64,000 nt of DNA from Promethearchaeota archaeon (GCA_016839555.1 JAEOUA010000003.1:434001-498000), one strand, 5' to 3'. Shown: positions 27,346-37,880, counted from the stretch's first letter. Numbers and translations: made by a program. Notes: generated by a model not told the origin, from the sequence alone.

Positions 27346-28251
27346 TTAATCAAGTTTTTGATTTATTGCTTCTAAATATTGAATTGATTTTACAATTTCC
27401 TCATCCAAATCATATTGAGGGGGTAAATTTCCTATATCAATAGCAATATATCCACTAAATTTATGTTTTTTTAATGCTTTCAATGTTCCATCCCAATCAA
27501 TAGTACCTCTTCCAACTCCTAAATGTTGATTATCCCTTCCATCGTTATCAGAAGCATGGACAAAAAAAATCTTCTCTGCTAATTTTTCGACTGATAAAGG
27601 TATTAATTCTTTTTGAGCATGGAGGTGGCCGCAATCTAATACCGCTCCAAAATTGTCTGAGTTCACCCAATCAAATAATCTTAATATAGCATCAGTATTT
27701 GGGATTGATTCATGAACTCTTGGCTCTAAGCACAGCTTTAAACCTCTATTATACGCTATTTCATCACATTCTTTAATACTCTCAACCATTATGATCCAAT
27801 GGCGAGTCCAATCAAAGCTCTCTTCGACCCTAATTTTTATGGGGACATTGAATTTAATAGTATCCTCATACGGTTTTTCTGAAATATAATGTAGAGGTGG
27901 CATATGAGAGTCTAATTGAATAGTTTCGCACCCAAGAAAGTTTGCTAAATCAGCAGATTGTTCGAAAAGGTCTAAATATTTCTTCCAATCTCTACTCATT
28001 AGCTCGGGAAACACCACACACAAATTATTTACTTTTAGATCGAGTGAATTTAGGGTTTCTTTAATTAAATGTTTATTTTCTAATTCCTCTATTAAATTCT
28101 TTTTTCTCATCGCTTCCAGCTCCGTTGTATCAAATCCAAGCTTTTTAATCTGCTTTAATGCTTCTAAAATATTTTTAATATCGAAACTCTCGCCATATTT
28201 TTGAAACTTTGAGATCGCATAGAGCCAGGCGCAACAAAATTTTAGTTCCAT
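27346..28251 (-). CDS. Xylose isomerase-like TIM-barrel sugar isomerase/epimerase
   Basis: 301 residues of the AP-endonuclease-2/sugar phosphate isomerase superfamily. Conserved metal-ligand positions can be seen: the glutamate in LCLEPRVHES, Asp and His in AVLDCGHLHA, the His in FFVHASDNDGRDNQHLGVGRG, and a final acidic strand YIAIDIG. The motif VGRGTIDWDG is characteristic of IolE/hydroxypyruvate-isomerase-like proteins. The exact sugar is unknown. The gene is divergent from the following Cys protein. Confidence 0.82.
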   Translation of the reverse strand: MELKFCCAWLYAISKFQKYGESFDIKNILEALKQIKKLGFDTTELEAMRKKNLIEELENKHLIKETLNSLDLKVNNLCVVFPELMSRDWKKYLDLFEQSADLANFLGCETIQLDSHMPPLHYISEKPYEDTIKFNVPIKIRVEESFDWTRHWIIMVESIKECDEIAYNRGLKLCLEPRVHESIPNTDAILRLFDWVNSDNFGAVLDCGHLHAQKELIPLSVEKLAEKIFFVHASDNDGRDNQHLGVGRGTIDWDGTLKALKKHKFSGYIAIDIGNLPPQYDLDEEIVKSIQYLEAINQKLD

Positions 28252-28429
28252 ATTAATTCACATTGATTTTGTTTCTAGTGATCTGAATTGAATTAGAAAT
28301 ATAAGATTTTTTTCAAATATTAAAATTCAAGGTTTTCTTTTTTATTTTGTAAATGGATTAAATTTTATCATATATTTCATTTATAAATTCAAGAAAAAAT
28401 CTTTTGAATCAAAATAGAAGTGAGTAAAA

Positions 28430-28867
28430 ATGGCAGAAGAAATAATTGATTTAACCGAGGAGGAATTCAAATCACTCTCTGAAAAAGATAAATGGGAATT
28501 GCTAAAGTCGATCAAAAAAATTGTTCAAGATTTAAAAATTAGGGCAGATAAAAATTGTGAAGAATGCGAGAAGACCTTTTTAACTCCAGAGGATATCAAT
28601 ATTGATTTATTCTTTCAGGATTGGAGGGAATGCGCTGAGCGTTGCGATGAATGTGGCGAAGAAGAGAAAAGAAATATGTGCCAACTCCAGTTCGAGCTAA
28701 TGAATCATATTGCTAATAGTCTTTTAGATGTACAGAAGCGTCAGAATTTACTCACCCAGCTCGTGCTCAAAAGAGATCAAGTGGGTTCAAAGTTATTAAA
28801 AGAATTTATGAAAAAAACAGAAGAACTCAAAAAGAAGGATAAAAGTGTTGACGATATGTATCGTTAA
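28430..28867 (+). CDS. Small acidic helical protein with six cysteines
   Basis: 145 residues, not recognised. It is mostly charged helix, with Cys43 and Cys46 (CEEC), then Cys68, Cys72, Cys75 (CAERCDEC) and Cys84. The cysteines may bind a metal or an iron-sulfur cluster. The C-terminal third is a Lys/Glu-rich helix. It lies between the sugar isomerase and convergent mutS. Confidence 0.7.
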   Translation: MAEEIIDLTEEEFKSLSEKDKWELLKSIKKIVQDLKIRADKNCEECEKTFLTPEDINIDLFFQDWRECAERCDECGEEEKRNMCQLQFELMNHIANSLLDVQKRQNLLTQLVLKRDQVGSKLLKEFMKKTEELKKKDKSVDDMYR

Positions 28868-28924
28868 CTGGTAATCGAAACTAATTTATTAACTAATGCT
28901 TACTAATTGCTGCATACATTCATA

Positions 28925-31834
28925 TTAATTCTCAAGTTCCTCTTTAAGTGTTATTAACTTTTTCATTGCTTCTACGGGAGTGATAGAATTTATATCTATA
29001 TCTTTAATAAGATTTAGAATCTCTTTTATTTTATCATCAACAACTCGTTCTTTTTTCACAATCGGTTTAAAAAAAGTGGTTTGTACCATTTTTGTTTCCT
29101 TTTCTCCTTTTTTTGAAGGAATAACAGAGGTTTTTTGAGCTTTTAATTCATCAATTTTAGCCTCTAATTGCTTAATCTGATTTTGTGTTACTTTTAAGTG
29201 TTTTTGTTTGTCTTCTAATGTTTCCACGCTCTTTCTCAATTCCTTTTGTTTGGCTTCTAACTCATCGGTAATATTTTCTAATTGTTTCTTCTTAGTATTA
29301 ATTATTTTTTCATGAAATTTTCCTGGTTCCCCATGATTTTTATGATTATTCTTTTTAATGGTTGCTTTTAGAGGATCTTCTTCTTCAATCTGTTCTAAGA
29401 TTTGGAAAGCCTTAATAATGACATCATCAGGTATTCCTGCTAACCGTGCTACGTGAATTCCATATGATTTATCTGTGCTTCCCAGTTTTAATGTGCGAAC
29501 GAAATTGATGGAGCCATCTTCATTTTCGATAATATCAAGATGATAATTTTTCACGCGTGGTAAATCAATTTCAGTAAGCTGGTGATAATGTGTACTGAAT
29601 AAAGTCTTCACCCTAATTTCATGGAGTTTTTCCAAAGTTGCGATCGCTATACTCTGCCCATCGCTGGTACTTGTGCCCCTTCCCAATTCATCAATTATGA
29701 CGAGACTTTTGGGAGTAGCATAATTTAAAATTTTAGCTGTTTCCGTCATCTCAATCATAAATGTCGATAACTTTCTCGCTAAATCATCGGAAGCACCTAT
29801 TCGTGTAAAAATTTGATCAATGATACCCAAGGTTGCGGATTTAGCGGGCACAAAACATCCCATCTGGGCAATCAAACATATCAATGCAACTTGCCTTAGA
29901 AATGTTGATTTTCCAGACATATTTGGTCCAGTAATTATAAGAATCTGCTCATTTTCTGTATCTATATAGCAATCATTTGGAATAAAACATTCAGTAATAT
30001 ACATCTGTTCAATTACCGGATGTCTCCCCTCTTTTATTACGATTTTATCGTCGTCTGTAATCTGAGGTCTGCAGTAATTATATTGTTCCGCTATTTCTGC
30101 AAAACAAGAATACACATCTATGTATGCAATATTTTTTGCTGTTTCTAAGATATATTGCACTTCCTCTTCTACTTTTGCTCTGATTTCACGAAATAGCTCA
30201 TATTCTAAATCATAAATCTTTTCTTCAGCAGAGACTATTTTTTGCTCCAATTCTTTCAATTCTTTGGTAGTATATCGCTTGGAATTCTTAAGAGTCTGAC
30301 GTTCCACATAACTGCTTGGGAGTTCCTTTATGGATTTCAAAGTATTTTTTGTGATTTGAATATAATACCCTAGAATATTGTTATGCCCCACTTTTAGTCC
30401 AGAAGTCGAATTAAATTGTGATTTTTGGGCTTGTTCGTATTCTAAGATATATTTTCTCCCATTTCTAAGGATATCTCTTAACTCATCTATTTTAGGGCTA
30501 TATCCATCCTTAATAATATTCCCTTCTTTAATGGTAGTGGGGGGATCTTCCTTTATAGAATCTGAGATAAGTGCTCTTATAGAGCTAAAATCATTGATTT
30601 GTTCTAAATATTTGGATATTTCGGGAATATCTGCTTTTGTCAATAATTCTCTAATTTTCGGAATCTTTTCAAGGGAATTTCTAATATTAATCAAATCTCT
30701 AGCATTTGTTCGATTTTCATAGGTAATACGATTGACATATCTTTCTAAATCCCCAATAATCCCTAATTTTTCTCTTAAATCAGACCTTAGAAAAATATCA
30801 TCTTTAAATTTCTGAACAATATTTAATCTATGGTTGATTTCTTCAATATCAGTAAGAGGCTGCAGAATTAATTTTTTTAATAGACGTGCCCCCATTGGAG
30901 TTCCCGTATGATTAAACACAGAATATAATGTGGCGTCCTTACCTTTTCCCCATAATGATGATATTAATTCTAAATTTCTCTGTGTAGTAAAATCTAAATG
31001 CAAAACACCCTCTTCTTTAAGCAGATTAATTTTGAATATATTGGGAATTACGTCTCGCTGAGTCTCTTTTAAAAAGGCAAGTAATCCTCCTGCTGCTTGA
31101 GTGGCCATTTTCGAACCTTCTAACCCAAATCCTTTTAAGTTTGAGATATTAAAATGTCTTTTAATAATGGTATAGGCTTCATCATAATCAAAATAATAGT
31201 CATCATAAGTTTTAATTAGTGCTTGGGTAATATCTGTAAGAAAAATAAATAATCTCTCATTTTGTTTTAACTCTGAAGGAACGATCAACTCAACCGGACT
31301 ATATCTCGCAAAGAGACTTAATAATTTCTCCATTGGATCTTTTTGATTTTCATAATATTCCGCTACGACAAATTCTCCCGTAGAAATGTCGGTAAAAGCA
31401 CATCCATATCCCTTGTTCTCCTTAACTAAAGAAGCTATATAGTTATTTTCATTTGATTTCAACATATCTGATTCTATTATGGTTCCAGGAGATAAGATTC
31501 TAACAACTCCTCGTTTCACTATTCTCCCTTTTACATCTGAAGGGTCTTCTAATTGTTCGACAATTACCACCGTCTCCCCTTTTTTTACCAGATTTTTCAA
31601 ATAGTTCCCAGAATGATGTGGTATTCCTGCTAAAGGATATTCATCATCTCCTACTTTTCTCTTGGTTAAGGTTATACCTAAAACTTTAGATACTTTTATC
31701 GCATCATCATAGAAGAATTCATAAAAATCCCCCATTCTATAGGCAACGAGATGATCTGTGTATTTCTTTTTTACACTATACCAATGTCGCATCATTGGGG
31801 TTAAATCTTTTATATTAATCTGCTCTAAAGACAT
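28925..31834 (-). CDS. mutS: DNA mismatch repair protein MutS
   Basis: 969 residues, a MutS1-type mismatch sensor. The mismatch-wedge motif is Phe37-Tyr-Glu39 (GDFYEFF). The connector, lever and clamp domains follow, then the ABC-type ATPase with Walker A GPNMSGKS, the ST motif and Walker B LVIIDELGRGTSTSDG, and the FSTHYHQLTE switch. It is longer than E. coli MutS (853 residues); the extra length is a Lys/Glu-rich coiled coil (about 830-920) before a final helical element resembling the MutS dimer/tetramer domain. It works with MutL, encoded on the same strand. Confidence 0.96.
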   Translation of the reverse strand: MSLEQINIKDLTPMMRHWYSVKKKYTDHLVAYRMGDFYEFFYDDAIKVSKVLGITLTKRKVGDDEYPLAGIPHHSGNYLKNLVKKGETVVIVEQLEDPSDVKGRIVKRGVVRILSPGTIIESDMLKSNENNYIASLVKENKGYGCAFTDISTGEFVVAEYYENQKDPMEKLLSLFARYSPVELIVPSELKQNERLFIFLTDITQALIKTYDDYYFDYDEAYTIIKRHFNISNLKGFGLEGSKMATQAAGGLLAFLKETQRDVIPNIFKINLLKEEGVLHLDFTTQRNLELISSLWGKGKDATLYSVFNHTGTPMGARLLKKLILQPLTDIEEINHRLNIVQKFKDDIFLRSDLREKLGIIGDLERYVNRITYENRTNARDLINIRNSLEKIPKIRELLTKADIPEISKYLEQINDFSSIRALISDSIKEDPPTTIKEGNIIKDGYSPKIDELRDILRNGRKYILEYEQAQKSQFNSTSGLKVGHNNILGYYIQITKNTLKSIKELPSSYVERQTLKNSKRYTTKELKELEQKIVSAEEKIYDLEYELFREIRAKVEEEVQYILETAKNIAYIDVYSCFAEIAEQYNYCRPQITDDDKIVIKEGRHPVIEQMYITECFIPNDCYIDTENEQILIITGPNMSGKSTFLRQVALICLIAQMGCFVPAKSATLGIIDQIFTRIGASDDLARKLSTFMIEMTETAKILNYATPKSLVIIDELGRGTSTSDGQSIAIATLEKLHEIRVKTLFSTHYHQLTEIDLPRVKNYHLDIIENEDGSINFVRTLKLGSTDKSYGIHVARLAGIPDDVIIKAFQILEQIEEEDPLKATIKKNNHKNHGEPGKFHEKIINTKKKQLENITDELEAKQKELRKSVETLEDKQKHLKVTQNQIKQLEAKIDELKAQKTSVIPSKKGEKETKMVQTTFFKPIVKKERVVDDKIKEILNLIKDIDINSITPVEAMKKLITLKEELEN

Positions 31835-32008
31835 TATTCAATACATTAATAATTTCTATAGCTATTTAAAATTCTTTAATAAAGCTATAACAAATTAGTA
31901 TTTATAAATAAAAAGACTGAAAGAAATTTTAATTTTCATTAATGTTTGAAGATCTTATGAGTAAAAATGATATTTTATATGAAAATAAAGGAAGAATTAA
32001 TTTTATCT

Positions 32009-34183
32009 TTAAGGATTTCTAATTGGTTCGAAAATATATATATATGGTATTCTTGAATTTATGATTAAGGAAATTAAATTAATATTAAGATGTACATATC
32101 TGATTTGAAAAATTTTTTTGAAATGAATTGTATCATTAAGCATTAAATTACATAACTTTGGATTTGCAAAATTATCAATTATTATATAATCCACGCGTTT
32201 AGTATAGCGTAAATAATTATACTTATACGTTGCTTGTTTATAGTAAATGATTTTTGTCGTATTATACACAAAATCTAAAAAATCTTGATATCCTGAGTTA
32301 TTCACTTTATATCTGAAATCATCATAATAAGGAGTTATTTGATTTAAATCAATACACCTCAATTTATATAAATATGTATGAGTTATCTTCCACGAGAAAG
32401 ATGGATCAATCATATAAGTCTGATAATCTATTGCATAAGTATTTAATAAACTTAAAGTAATATAATATGATTTATATGCTAAATCTTCAAAAGAATCACG
32501 ATAATATCTTTCTTGATAATTAGGTATTGCTCTGATTACACAATAAAATAATAATATTAAAATAATAATCGCATTAGCGAGTTTTGAAAAAGTAATATAA
32601 TTGTGTAATTCTATCCTTTTTCTTTTTAAAAAATGATTTATTTTTTTATAAAAACTTAAGACGTTTAAATCAAAACGCTTTAGATAATTATTAATAAATA
32701 ATAATTTCTTTTTTGCATAGAATTCTTTTTTATTGAGAAACTTAGTTTTCTTGAAAATTATCGAGAATAAGACTGGTACTAAAATTAATAAGCTTATATC
32801 TAAATATACAATTAATCGAAATTCACAATAGAAAGTATTTATAATATTATACCAGAATTCATAATCCATTAGATAGATGGTAAGATATAAATTTAAGATG
32901 AAAAAGAATAAGACTAAATATTTTACTCTCTTAATTTTTTTGCTCTTAAATAAATAAAAAATTCCAATTAAAATACCAATATTAAAGACAAGACCAATAG
33001 TTAATTTTTGCCAGACATATAATGTGGGTAAAAATGAAACATCATATGAATTAGAAATATTACTATAGCTATTAATTGAATCTATAATATAGGAAGAGTT
33101 TAATATAATTAAAAATAAAGATGAGATTATTATAATTTCGATTCCAAAAAGGAATATCCATCGCTTTTTTTTGATATATATAATTATTTTATTTTTTTTT
33201 TCATAATAATTATGAAATAAACTAGTTGGATCAAATATCCAATTTAATAATAATGTTAAAATTAATGGGATTGAAAGAATAAACAAAATTGATGTGATAT
33301 GGATGAATATTATAAAGATAAAAAGCAATAACTCAATAAATAATGATTTATAGTTTTCATTAAATAAAAAAATCAATAAAATTAGAAATGGAACTATAGT
33401 AAAATTGGTAGGCAAAAAATAAGTGAAAAAGGAAGGAAACATCATAGTGGCAGCGCAGACGAAAAAAATAATAATTATATTAAATTTTGAATCAAATTTA
33501 TATAAAATAATAAAAATTAATGTAAAAATCATGTAAAATTGTAATTTTGTGAGAAGGATCCCTGAAATATATAACCATCCTGAGGGGGCTATTGAATAGA
33601 ACGGTATAAGAGTAAAGATAAATATTCTTGATGCATAAATTTCATCTACAACAAAAAGATCAAATAAGATATTAGATCCATAATAATACCAACCATGTTT
33701 TATATAATCTAACGCAAAACGCGAATGATTATAAAGGTCAACAAATTCTAATTCAATAACAAAACTGTTAATATATATATCAAGGAGGACAATTCCAATA
33801 AAAAAGAAGAAAAATTTTCTAAAATAGTGCCAAGATCTTTTTGATTTTTCTTTATTTCTAAGTCCTTTATACGCTCTCCAATAAAAAAATCCTTTGAAAG
33901 ATCCCTTATTTATAAGAAGAATCACAATTAAAAATATAAAATTACATAAAAGGAATAGGGTAAAATCGAAAGGACCGATATAAATAACTATAAAAGTGAA
34001 GAGCGTATTAATTATAAGCCCTAACATTAAACTAAAAACAAAATGTTCTAATAAATTGAACCGATCAATTCTTCTTTTAAAGATTATTCTGTCAAGTTGA
34101 AGTATAGAATCCCCAATTAGTTCATATAAAAGAAGAATTAAAAGAAATATGATGATCATTAATATTTTCTCAGTCTTTACCAA
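32009..34183 (-). CDS. Large polytopic membrane protein, possibly GT-C glycosyltransferase-like
   Basis: 724 residues with a dozen or more membrane helices. After the second or third helix there is an extracytoplasmic loop with acidic and aromatic residues (ELEFVDLYNHSRFALDYIKHG), which resembles the first loop of GT-C enzymes, where an Asp binds metal. The C-terminal 180 residues after the last helix form a soluble domain with many Tyr and Asn (RYYRDSFEDLAYKSYYITL). This layout fits an oligosaccharyl- or mannosyl-transferase-like protein, but I see no WWDYG or similar diagnostic motif. The assignment is therefore weak. Confidence 0.45.
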   Translation of the reverse strand: MVKTEKILMIIIFLLILLLYELIGDSILQLDRIIFKRRIDRFNLLEHFVFSLMLGLIINTLFTFIVIYIGPFDFTLFLLCNFIFLIVILLINKGSFKGFFYWRAYKGLRNKEKSKRSWHYFRKFFFFFIGIVLLDIYINSFVIELEFVDLYNHSRFALDYIKHGWYYYGSNILFDLFVVDEIYASRIFIFTLIPFYSIAPSGWLYISGILLTKLQFYMIFTLIFIILYKFDSKFNIIIIFFVCAATMMFPSFFTYFLPTNFTIVPFLILLIFLFNENYKSLFIELLLFIFIIFIHITSILFILSIPLILTLLLNWIFDPTSLFHNYYEKKNKIIIYIKKKRWIFLFGIEIIIISSLFLIILNSSYIIDSINSYSNISNSYDVSFLPTLYVWQKLTIGLVFNIGILIGIFYLFKSKKIKRVKYLVLFFFILNLYLTIYLMDYEFWYNIINTFYCEFRLIVYLDISLLILVPVLFSIIFKKTKFLNKKEFYAKKKLLFINNYLKRFDLNVLSFYKKINHFLKRKRIELHNYITFSKLANAIIILILLFYCVIRAIPNYQERYYRDSFEDLAYKSYYITLSLLNTYAIDYQTYMIDPSFSWKITHTYLYKLRCIDLNQITPYYDDFRYKVNNSGYQDFLDFVYNTTKIIYYKQATYKYNYLRYTKRVDYIIIDNFANPKLCNLMLNDTIHFKKIFQIRYVHLNINLISLIINSRIPYIYIFEPIRNP

Positions 34184-34620
34184 CTATTTATGAAGATTTA
34201 AAACGATTGATATAATATTAGAAAATTCCTTTATTAATTTTTATAAAATATAAATTCTTGAACGTATTAATCGCACATAAATTTTCTGTTCTTCTTAAAA
34301 CAATTTCTTAGTTATTTTTATCATCATATTTTTTTTAATTATCTTGGTTTTTTATCATCAAAATAAAATACAACTTCTATATTTTGGAGATCAAAATAAT
34401 CTTATGTAGTGAACCTACTATAAAGAAAGAGTCTAAAAAAAAAATATTTAAAATTAGGATTGGAATAAAATTAGAAGAATATTTTAAAAGTATAATATAT
34501 TATTTAGAAAAATACTCACTTTTTTTAAAAAAAATAATGTAAAATTTATATTTTTTAGTAAATTTGCTATAGAAACGAATAATTATTTAAACATATTTTT
34601 ATTTAAATTCTCAGTTCTTT
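34184..34620. other. Intergenic region upstream of the por operon
   Basis: About 437 bases, strongly AT-rich, without a supportable gene. It should contain the por promoter (candidate TTTAAA elements near 34580-34610) and that of the divergent membrane protein. Confidence 0.5.
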
Positions 34621-35223
34621 ATGTCAGTTAGTCATAACCAAAACAGCGTAATTAATATTGCGATTCATGCTCGAGGCGGACAAGGGGCAGTCACGGCTTC
34701 ACAAATAATAGTAGAGGCGGCCTTCTTAGGCGGTAATATGGTTGATGCTCACGCATATCCATCATTTGGAGCTGAAAGAAGAGGTGCCCCAATTCAAGCC
34801 TATGCTAAATTATCAACCAAAGAAAAAATTTGGGATCGCTCCTTTATCGAACATCCCACTATTCTTTTAATTTTTGATGAAAGTGTTCTTAATCAAGATA
34901 TAGCTTCTTCCTTAAAAGAAAATGGTATTCTTATTATTAATTCTGATAAAGAGCCCGATTATTTTGTAAATAAATTTAATTTGAGCGATAAAATTGAAAT
35001 AATAGTAGCTAACATTACTAAATTAGCGATAGAAAATAATTTAGTAATTGATGGAAATCCAATTATCAATACTCCTATTTTAGGTCTATTAGCTAAAGCA
35101 TTACCAGAATTAACGCTTCAGAATTTGGAGAGAATAATAAAAAAACGGATGAATAAGGAGTTAAGTGAATTGAATATAAAACTCATAAAAGAAGGCTATG
35201 AGCTTGCAAAAATATTACATTAA
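34621..35223 (+). CDS. porC: 2-Oxoacid (pyruvate-type):ferredoxin oxidoreductase gamma subunit
   Basis: 200 residues. It carries IAIHARGGQGAVTASQIIVEAA and AYPSFGAERRGAPIQAYAK, the hallmark motifs of gamma subunits, which contribute to CoA binding. It is the first gene of a gamma-delta-alpha-beta cluster, the usual archaeal order. Pyruvate is the most likely substrate, but branched-chain oxoacids cannot be excluded from motifs alone. It is related to iorB in this window. Confidence 0.92.
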   Translation: MSVSHNQNSVINIAIHARGGQGAVTASQIIVEAAFLGGNMVDAHAYPSFGAERRGAPIQAYAKLSTKEKIWDRSFIEHPTILLIFDESVLNQDIASSLKENGILIINSDKEPDYFVNKFNLSDKIEIIVANITKLAIENNLVIDGNPIINTPILGLLAKALPELTLQNLERIIKKRMNKELSELNIKLIKEGYELAKILH

Positions 35224-35339
35224 ATTCAATACTTATTATTCTAAAGTAAAAAATTTAATTTTAAAGAAAATTAGTTCATAATTAGCCAATATTGGTTAAT
35301 TTATCAATTTATAAGAGAAATATAGAAAGGTTATATAAA

Positions 35340-35639
35340 ATGCCCGATTCAAAAAAGGATTATCAAAAGATTTTGGCTTCAATTCAAACACCAGTAGAAG
35401 GAGAAGCTGGAGAAACTGGGACTTGGAGTAATATTAAACCCATAATCAACATAAATAAATGTACCCCTGCTAAATCCGGAAAATATACTTGCTTTAGATG
35501 CTGGTTATTTTGTCCCGAAGGAGTTATTTCCCGAACAATACCACCTGAAATAAATCTAAAATATTGCAAAGGATGTGGTATTTGTATGGAAGAATGCCCT
35601 GTTGAAGCGATCAGAATGGAAGTGATGAATCAAAAATGA
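35340..35639 (+). CDS. porD: 2-Oxoacid:ferredoxin oxidoreductase delta subunit
   Basis: A 99-residue ferredoxin-like subunit carrying two [4Fe-4S] clusters (CTPAKSGKYTCFRCWLFCP and CKGCGICMEECP). I start it at the ATG at 35340, after a purine-rich AGAAAGG; the longer in-frame TTG at 35292 would add 16 residues that do not look like the family. Its TGA stop overlaps the ATG of porA in an ATGA, so translation is coupled. Confidence 0.93.
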   Translation: MPDSKKDYQKILASIQTPVEGEAGETGTWSNIKPIININKCTPAKSGKYTCFRCWLFCPEGVISRTIPPEINLKYCKGCGICMEECPVEAIRMEVMNQK

Positions 35640-36916
35640 CTCAACCATTGCAAAAGCATAAATATAACAATAAAAAAGTAAAAATATTAACGGGAAACCA
35701 TGCCGCTGCTCATGCATTCAGACAAGCTAAAGTAGGAGTGATTTCTGCTTATCCAATAACACCACAAAGCCCTGTGGTGGAGAAGATATCTCAATTTACC
35801 GAAGAAGGAAAAATGAATGCAAAATTTGTTAAAGTCGAATCCGAACATTCTGCCCTCGCAGTGTGTTGCGCTGCTTCCGCAACAGGATCTCGCGTGGGAA
35901 CTGCAACTTCGGCCCATGGGTTAGAATTTATGTATGAGATGCTCCCATGGGCATCGGGCAATAGGTTGCCTATTGTTATTAACCTTGCCACAAGAGCTCT
36001 TGGAGGGCCATGGTCCGTTTGGACAGATCATCAAGATTTTATAACCATTCGTGATGTTGGGTGGATCCAACTGTTTTGTGAAGATAATCAAGAAATTTAT
36101 GATACAAACTTACAAGCATTCAAAATTGCGGAGGATCCAAGAGTATTTTTACCCGCAATAGTAGGATATGACGGCTATATCTTATCACATACTATGATGC
36201 CTGTTTTATTGGAGGAACAGAAAGAGATTGATGAGTTTTTGCCTCCTATTCAACATCATATTAATTTATCGGATATCTCCCAAGTGAAGGGTGTAGATCC
36301 TGTGACAACCCCTAATGTCATTAAAAGGAAGGAAGGAACTGCACCAGGTTATTATGAATATAGATATGCATTACAAAAAGCCCTTGAAAATTCTATAGAT
36401 ATTGTAAAAGAGGTTCACGATGAATTTGCTAAAAAATTTGGAAGAAGCTATGGAAATGGAATATATAAAACCTTTCTCACAGAAGATGCCGAAACAATTA
36501 TTTTTGCGATGGGCTCCGTTGCTTCTCAAGCAAGACATGCAATCAATAAATTACGAAATGAGGGATTAAAAATAGGATTAGTCAGTTTAAAACTTTTTAG
36601 ACCGTTTCCTACCGATGATTTACGAGATTATATGAAGCAATTTAAAAATGTGATAGTATTTGATAGGGATATTGGCTATGGATATGAAGGTGTTTTATGT
36701 TATGAATTAAAATCAGCTCTCTATGGGGTGGATAATCCTCCATTTATTAAAGGTTTTATTGTAGGACTTGGAGGAAGAGATGTTACTGATAAGCATCTAA
36801 TAAAAGGAGTTAAAAAAGGGCTTGAATATTCTAAAAAAAAGGAATATTTAAATAGAACTGAATTTATAGGATTAAAATTAAAACAATTAGACTTTTTACA
36901 TGATGGTGAAGAGTAA
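35636..36916 (+). CDS. porA: 2-Oxoacid:ferredoxin oxidoreductase alpha subunit
   Basis: 426 residues. The N-terminal HAAAHAFRQAKVGVISAYPI is the pyrimidine-binding domain, with ESEHSALAVCCAASATGSR following. The transketolase-C-like domain starts near EDAETIIFAMGSVASQARHAI. It forms the catalytic core with the beta subunit, converting the 2-oxoacid and CoA to acyl-CoA, CO2 and reduced ferredoxin. It overlaps porB by 17 bases. Confidence 0.95.
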   Translation: MTQPLQKHKYNNKKVKILTGNHAAAHAFRQAKVGVISAYPITPQSPVVEKISQFTEEGKMNAKFVKVESEHSALAVCCAASATGSRVGTATSAHGLEFMYEMLPWASGNRLPIVINLATRALGGPWSVWTDHQDFITIRDVGWIQLFCEDNQEIYDTNLQAFKIAEDPRVFLPAIVGYDGYILSHTMMPVLLEEQKEIDEFLPPIQHHINLSDISQVKGVDPVTTPNVIKRKEGTAPGYYEYRYALQKALENSIDIVKEVHDEFAKKFGRSYGNGIYKTFLTEDAETIIFAMGSVASQARHAINKLRNEGLKIGLVSLKLFRPFPTDDLRDYMKQFKNVIVFDRDIGYGYEGVLCYELKSALYGVDNPPFIKGFIVGLGGRDVTDKHLIKGVKKGLEYSKKKEYLNRTEFIGLKLKQLDFLHDGEE

Positions 36917-37811
36917 AATGGTAAACGTAATGGATCTTCCAGAAGAGGAGCTTATTTACCCCGGCACGCGTGCATGTGCTGGTTGTGCGATGGCCTTAAT
37001 TTATCGAATAGCCTTAAAAGCTCTGGGTCCTAAAACAATTTCAACCGTCCCCGCTTCTTGCCTCACAGTCCTTCATGGAATGCAAGGGTTCTGTTCAACA
37101 AAAATTTCTGTACTTCATACTCCTTTCGCAACCACTGCAGCATCCGCTTCTGGTATCGTTGCTTCCTTAGAGGAAAAAGGATTAGCTGAGGATATTTGTG
37201 TAATTGCTTTTGCTGGAGATGGAGGTACCACCGATATTGGAATTCAGAGCTTAAGCGGTGCTGTAGAGAGAGGTACTAATTTCATCTATGCATGTTATGA
37301 TAATGAGGCTTATATGAATACAGGGGTTCAGAGAAGCGGTTCCACACCATTGGGAGCAAAAACAACTACAACTCCTTTTGGAAAGATTGGGCATAAGAAA
37401 AACATGCCAAAAATATTAGAAGCTCATGATATACCTTATGTGGCAACGGCAAATGCTTCATATCCATTCGATTTATATGAAAAATTTCAAAAAGCGAGAA
37501 AAATACAAGGTCCAAAATATATCCATATTTTAGCTCCATGCCCGCCGGGATGGGGATATGATCCAAAACACACTATCAAAATTGGAAGATTAGCTAACGA
37601 AACCGGATTCTGGCCATTATATGAAGTAATAGACGGAAAATTTAAATTATCTCAGAAAAGTAAAAAGTATTTAGATCCAAATAAACGAAAACCTATAGAG
37701 GAATATCTTGAGGTACAGAATAGATTTGATAGGATAACTCCTAATGAGATTAAATTATATAAAGATTACATAGAGAAAATTTGGAACGATATTAAAAAAA
37801 GAATGAATTAA
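36900..37811 (+). CDS. porB: 2-Oxoacid:ferredoxin oxidoreductase beta subunit
   Basis: 303 residues. The thiamine-diphosphate motif is GDGGTTDIG followed by ...NEAYMNTG, and the iron-sulfur ligand cysteines include CAGCAMALIYR and the later ASCLTVLHG. The end LKDYIEKIWNDIKKRMN-like helix is typical. It starts with two methionines (ATG ATG) inside the end of porA. With the other three genes it completes the complex. Confidence 0.94.
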   Translation: MMVKSKMVNVMDLPEEELIYPGTRACAGCAMALIYRIALKALGPKTISTVPASCLTVLHGMQGFCSTKISVLHTPFATTAASASGIVASLEEKGLAEDICVIAFAGDGGTTDIGIQSLSGAVERGTNFIYACYDNEAYMNTGVQRSGSTPLGAKTTTTPFGKIGHKKNMPKILEAHDIPYVATANASYPFDLYEKFQKARKIQGPKYIHILAPCPPGWGYDPKHTIKIGRLANETGFWPLYEVIDGKFKLSQKSKKYLDPNKRKPIEEYLEVQNRFDRITPNEIKLYKDYIEKIWNDIKKRMN

Positions 37812-37880
37812 TTACTATTTTTTAATTACCTCTAAATAATAATTGCTAAATTATAATTAAACTTTATTTTAATCTATTTC

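Noticed and set aside
31942..32022. Short frame of 26 codons between mutS and the large membrane gene
   Set aside because: It overlaps the end of the convergent gene and shows no supporting signal.
35292..35339. Longer porD starting at TTG
   Set aside because: The extra 16 residues do not resemble the family; the ATG at 35340 follows a purine-rich site.
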